Below, piece after piece: positions 7,454-9,327 of a DNA stretch of 9,327 nt (positions are counted from its first letter, which is position 1; each line of letters opens with the position of its first letter). The notes beneath the pieces were generated by a model, which was not told the DNA's origin, made no database searches, and saw nothing but the letters and a program-made list of their open reading frames with translations. Source of the DNA: an uncultured Bacteroidota bacterium (lineage in GTDB: Bacteria; Bacteroidota; Bacteroidia; Chitinophagales; Chitinophagaceae); NCBI GenBank assembly GCA_903912435.1, contig CAIWHI010000886.1, forward strand, positions 1-9,327, read 5' to 3'. Position numbers and translations under genes: made by a program.

Positions 7454-8464
7454 ATGCGGAAGGCGTTTTTTTTATTGGTAATTTTATTTGCACTGCACTC
7501 CGGTTCCTACGGGCAATACTATCCACACGTTCCGAAATTTTTTGTTCACGGAAGTGTATCAGGAGGTGAAATTTCACAGGATTTTAAGTCTATACCAATG
7601 AGTAGTGGTTATGAGTCACCACTTAATACTACTAATTCTAATTTACGTTTTACCGATGGTCAATATAAATCAATGAATGTGGAATGTGGGTATTACATTG
7701 GTCATAAAAGAGAATTTGGTTTTGGAATAGGGCTTAATTATACAGCCCAGTTAGGAACAATGAAGGCCGATTCTTTTCATGTTGAATACCAGTCAGTTGA
7801 TTACAAACGTAATGCCTTCCGCCAGGTAATTTCTTCTGGTGCCAGCCTTGAGGAATCAGTTAGAGGGAATAGTGTAAACCTTCCTATCTTTATTTGCTAC
7901 CGTAAAAAGTTATTTGAAGATTTCTATTTTACTTCTAATCTGGGTGTGTTACTCAACCTTAACATGAGCTATAAGGCCACTGCAAAAGAAACTTCATTTA
8001 ATTATGAAGCTATATATAAGTTTGTTACTTCGGGTGGCTTCATTATGACCGAATATGATAATAACCCTGTAGCTAACAGTGGTGATTGGTTTATTACCCA
8101 GCAACAATATTTGCAAGACAAACCTGGTGGTGATGTAAGTACTTATTTTGCCAATATGAAAACTAATGGATATACAGTAGCCTTAGATGCACCAATAAGG
8201 AATAAAACCAATAATGTGGTTTATAAGCCTTCTTCAATTGGCTATTTCATGAATGCCGACATTTGTTATAAAATCAACGACCGTTTTTACGGAAAGGGTG
8301 GCATATATTTCTCCTACCAAACATTTAAGAACACCGTTAACGATACCAAATTGATTATCCCGCCAAATGGTTTCTATAATTCAATCATGAATTATGCTAC
8401 CGATATTACGACTCTTACCTATGGCCTCACATTTGGTATGGGGATGTACTTTATGTACCAATAA
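7454..8464 (+). CDS. Outer-membrane beta-barrel protein (PorT/OMP_b-brl-like), partner of the surface protein
   Basis: This 336-residue protein has a clear signal peptide (MRKAFFLLVILFAL, cleavage SYG|Q at residues 20/21). The remainder consists of alternating amphipathic beta-strands with Gly and aromatic residues, such as GFGIGLNYTAQLG (residues 89-101), VNLPIFICYRKK (141-152), YFTSNLGVLLNLNM (158-171) and a C-terminal strand TYGLTFGMGMYFMYQ. The 'LPIF-Y-K' strand followed by a Gly/Leu strand is typical of the Bacteroidota outer-membrane beta-barrel superfamily that includes PorT. I see no PorP/SprF-like opening motif, so it is not an evident SprF orthologue. The ATG lies 16 bases after the surface-protein stop with no promoter-like gap, so the two are probably co-transcribed. 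A role in anchoring, assembling or secreting the upstream protein is an inference from position. It ends on Gln rather than the usual terminal Phe. Confidence 0.82.
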   Translation: MRKAFFLLVILFALHSGSYGQYYPHVPKFFVHGSVSGGEISQDFKSIPMSSGYESPLNTTNSNLRFTDGQYKSMNVECGYYIGHKREFGFGIGLNYTAQLGTMKADSFHVEYQSVDYKRNAFRQVISSGASLEESVRGNSVNLPIFICYRKKLFEDFYFTSNLGVLLNLNMSYKATAKETSFNYEAIYKFVTSGGFIMTEYDNNPVANSGDWFITQQQYLQDKPGGDVSTYFANMKTNGYTVALDAPIRNKTNNVVYKPSSIGYFMNADICYKINDRFYGKGGIYFSYQTFKNTVNDTKLIIPPNGFYNSIMNYATDITTLTYGLTFGMGMYFMYQ

Positions 8465-8468
8465 AGAA

Positions 8469-8503
8469 AAAAGTCAAAAGTCAAAAGTCAAAAGTCAAAA
8501 GCC
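8469..8503 (+). repeat. Heptamer microsatellite, AAAAGTC x4 plus variant AAAAGCC
   Basis: Four perfect head-to-tail copies of AAAAGTC (8469-8496) are followed by AAAAGCC (8497-8503), starting five bases after the barrel stop codon. A shorter, decayed version occurs at 8542-8562 (AAAAGTC, AAGATTC, AAAAGCC). In both places the heptamers lead directly into a hairpin. Confidence 0.9.
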
Positions 8504-8536
8504 GGAAGGGATTTCACCCTTCTGGGAAATATTTTT
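8502..8536 (+). terminator. Probable intrinsic terminator of the surface-protein/barrel operon
   Basis: A 9-bp stem pairs 8502-8510 (CCGGAAGGG) with 8517-8525 (CCCTTCTGG) around the loop ATTTCA, with one G-U wobble. A T5 run follows at 8532-8536 after a six-base gap. It lies 37 bases past the barrel stop codon, the expected place for the end of the transcript. The gap before the T run is longer than ideal. Confidence 0.5.
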
Positions 8537-8541
8537 AATTC

Positions 8542-8586
8542 AAAAGTCAAGATTCAAAAGCCGGGGTGGAATTCACCCTTGTGGGA
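8542..8586. repeat. Second degenerate copy of the heptamer-hairpin element
   Basis: Positions 8556-8586 align with 8497-8527 over 31 bases with five mismatches, by eye. The copy keeps AAAAGCCGG, TTCACCCTT and TGGGA. Its hairpin is GGGTG (8564-8568) with CACCC (8574-8578) around GAATT, so the stem is retained although the stem bases differ from the first copy. A TTTT run follows at 8588-8591. It may be a backup terminator or part of a dispersed repeat family. Confidence 0.6.
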
Positions 8587-8654
8587 GTTTTCGCCAATAA
8601 TCGTCGAGGATAGCCCGTTTAGATGGTAGGGCCTACTAATCGTATTCGCAGAGC

Positions 8655-8684
8655 AAAAGGATTGTTGGTGTAAACACCAACAAT
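8655..8684 (-). terminator. Perfect 11-bp inverted repeat, probable terminator of the convergent minus-strand gene
   Basis: ATTGTTGGTGT (8661-8671) and ACACCAACAAT (8674-8684) are perfect inverted arms separated by AA. Read on the minus strand, the hairpin sits about 20 bases after the stop of the membrane-protein gene and is followed by CC and then TTTT (8658-8655), the layout of an intrinsic terminator. On the plus strand no T run follows, so it favours minus-strand transcription. Confidence 0.6.
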
Positions 8685-8703
8685 GGCGCAGGTGGGTTAT
8701 TGA

Positions 8704-9327
8704 TCATTCATTCATATACAACTTAGGCTCAGTTACCAACCTACAATATAAATAACTCCCATAAGCAACCGTTGCAGTATACCATAAGGCAATCACCACT
8801 GATGCATAAATGATTTTATAGTGCACTATGGGTAGGTAATCGGGGAAGCACTTGTCGAGGCTTAGGAAGTAGGGTATAGATGCCAGGATGTATAATTTAT
8901 AGTTGCCCGATACTAGGGCATGGAAAAAGAAAAAGATAATAATAGGGTGGGCATATCGCTCGTGCATCTGGCTATTGAAGTAGAAAAAGTAGAGACAAAG
9001 TAGGCCTGTGGCTAAAAACAGGGTTTCATATATTTTAGGATTCAGGGTGAGATTGTTTTTCCTTAGGTGGAGTATTTTCAGAAATAATGGGGCTAACACT
9101 AATAGTGAGGCAATTGAGAAGAGCAATAGCCCGGTTGTTTTGTAAGAAAGTAGGAAGTAAGTATCGTTATCGTTGATGAAATAAGGGTTTCCCCTGGTTA
9201 TCAGGTACCAGATATTAAAGGCGCATATAGAAAGTTTGGGGTATAGACCTACCAGATGGGAGGTGATGGTGAGCAGTTTTGCTGCCCCACCGGTCTTGAG
9301 GAAGGGGATTAGTATTATGAATTGTAA
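8704..9327 (-). CDS. GT-C type, Gpi18-like mannosyltransferase (C-terminal part, runs off right edge)
   Basis: The minus-strand frame ending at the TGA at 8706-8704 is open to the window edge, giving 207 visible residues without the N-terminus. A TTG at 9126 is only an internal codon. The protein is strongly hydrophobic, with about five or six likely membrane segments, for example LLLFSIASLLVLAPLFL and ALVSGNYKLYILASIPYFL. The most telling motif is MHERYAHP (visible residues 121-128, DNA about 8967-8944) at the end of a membrane segment. It resembles the MHERY motif of polytopic GT-C sugar transferases related to Gpi18 (COG5542), which use lipid-linked sugar donors. Upstream, NIWYLITRGNP and ND-D-TY also fit that group. 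Catalytic acidic residues would lie in the missing N-terminal half, so activity cannot be judged. Another polytopic glycosyltransferase family is the main alternative. Confidence 0.62.
   Translation of the reverse strand, partial: LQFIILIPFLKTGGAAKLLTITSHLVGLYPKLSICAFNIWYLITRGNPYFINDNDTYFLLSYKTTGLLLFSIASLLVLAPLFLKILHLRKNNLTLNPKIYETLFLATGLLCLYFFYFNSQMHERYAHPIIIFFFFHALVSGNYKLYILASIPYFLSLDKCFPDYLPIVHYKIIYASVVIALWYTATVAYGSYLYCRLVTEPKLYMNE

Noticed and set aside
8469..8586. CRISPR-like array
   Set aside because: The repeats are 7-base units with no spacers and only two larger copies; there are no cas genes nearby.
8394..8600. Plus-strand 68-codon frame across the end of the barrel gene and the heptamer repeats
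   Set aside because: It is out of frame with the barrel, and its second half is just translated heptamers (KSQKSKVKSQK).

Overview
The window looks like chromosomal DNA from a Bacteroidota bacterium, probably of the Chitinophagaceae/Sphingobacteriia type; this is inferred from domain style, with no search run. The evidence is a giant secreted protein with tandem BIG2-like domains carrying paired cysteines, a C-terminal type IX secretion (T9SS) sorting domain, a partner outer-membrane beta-barrel protein, signal peptides cleaved just before Gln, AT-rich DNA, and no recognisable Shine-Dalgarno sites ahead of the genes.

Layout. Positions 1-634 (minus strand) hold the N-terminal part of a lipoprotein with a Pro/Lys/Thr/Ser-rich tether; it runs off the left edge. 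Positions 635-996 are a divergent, gene-free promoter region. Positions 997-7437 (plus) encode one 2146-residue surface protein: signal peptide, beta-rich (propeller-like) N-domain, one Ig/PKD-like domain, 20 tandem BIG2-like repeats of 72-75 residues, a PKD-like module and a T9SS sorting domain. Sixteen bases later, 7454-8464 (plus) encodes an outer-membrane beta-barrel protein, almost certainly in the same transcript. Positions 8465-8586 carry two degenerate copies of a heptamer-plus-hairpin element, the first resembling an intrinsic terminator. A perfect 11-bp inverted repeat at 8661-8684 lies just past the end of a convergent minus-strand gene (8704-9327), which encodes the C-terminal part of a polytopic membrane protein resembling GT-C/Gpi18-like mannosyltransferases and runs off the right edge.

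Working model (inference): the big gene and the barrel gene form a two-gene cell-surface unit. The repeat protein is exported by Sec, crosses the outer membrane by T9SS and is displayed as a long disulfide-stapled rod; the barrel may help to anchor or assemble it. Two features of the rod stand out beyond its repeat count. About 406 consecutive residues have no charged residue or His, and the Bacteroidota O-glycosylation core sequons (D-S/T-hydrophobic or T) are confined to the two ends of the protein.
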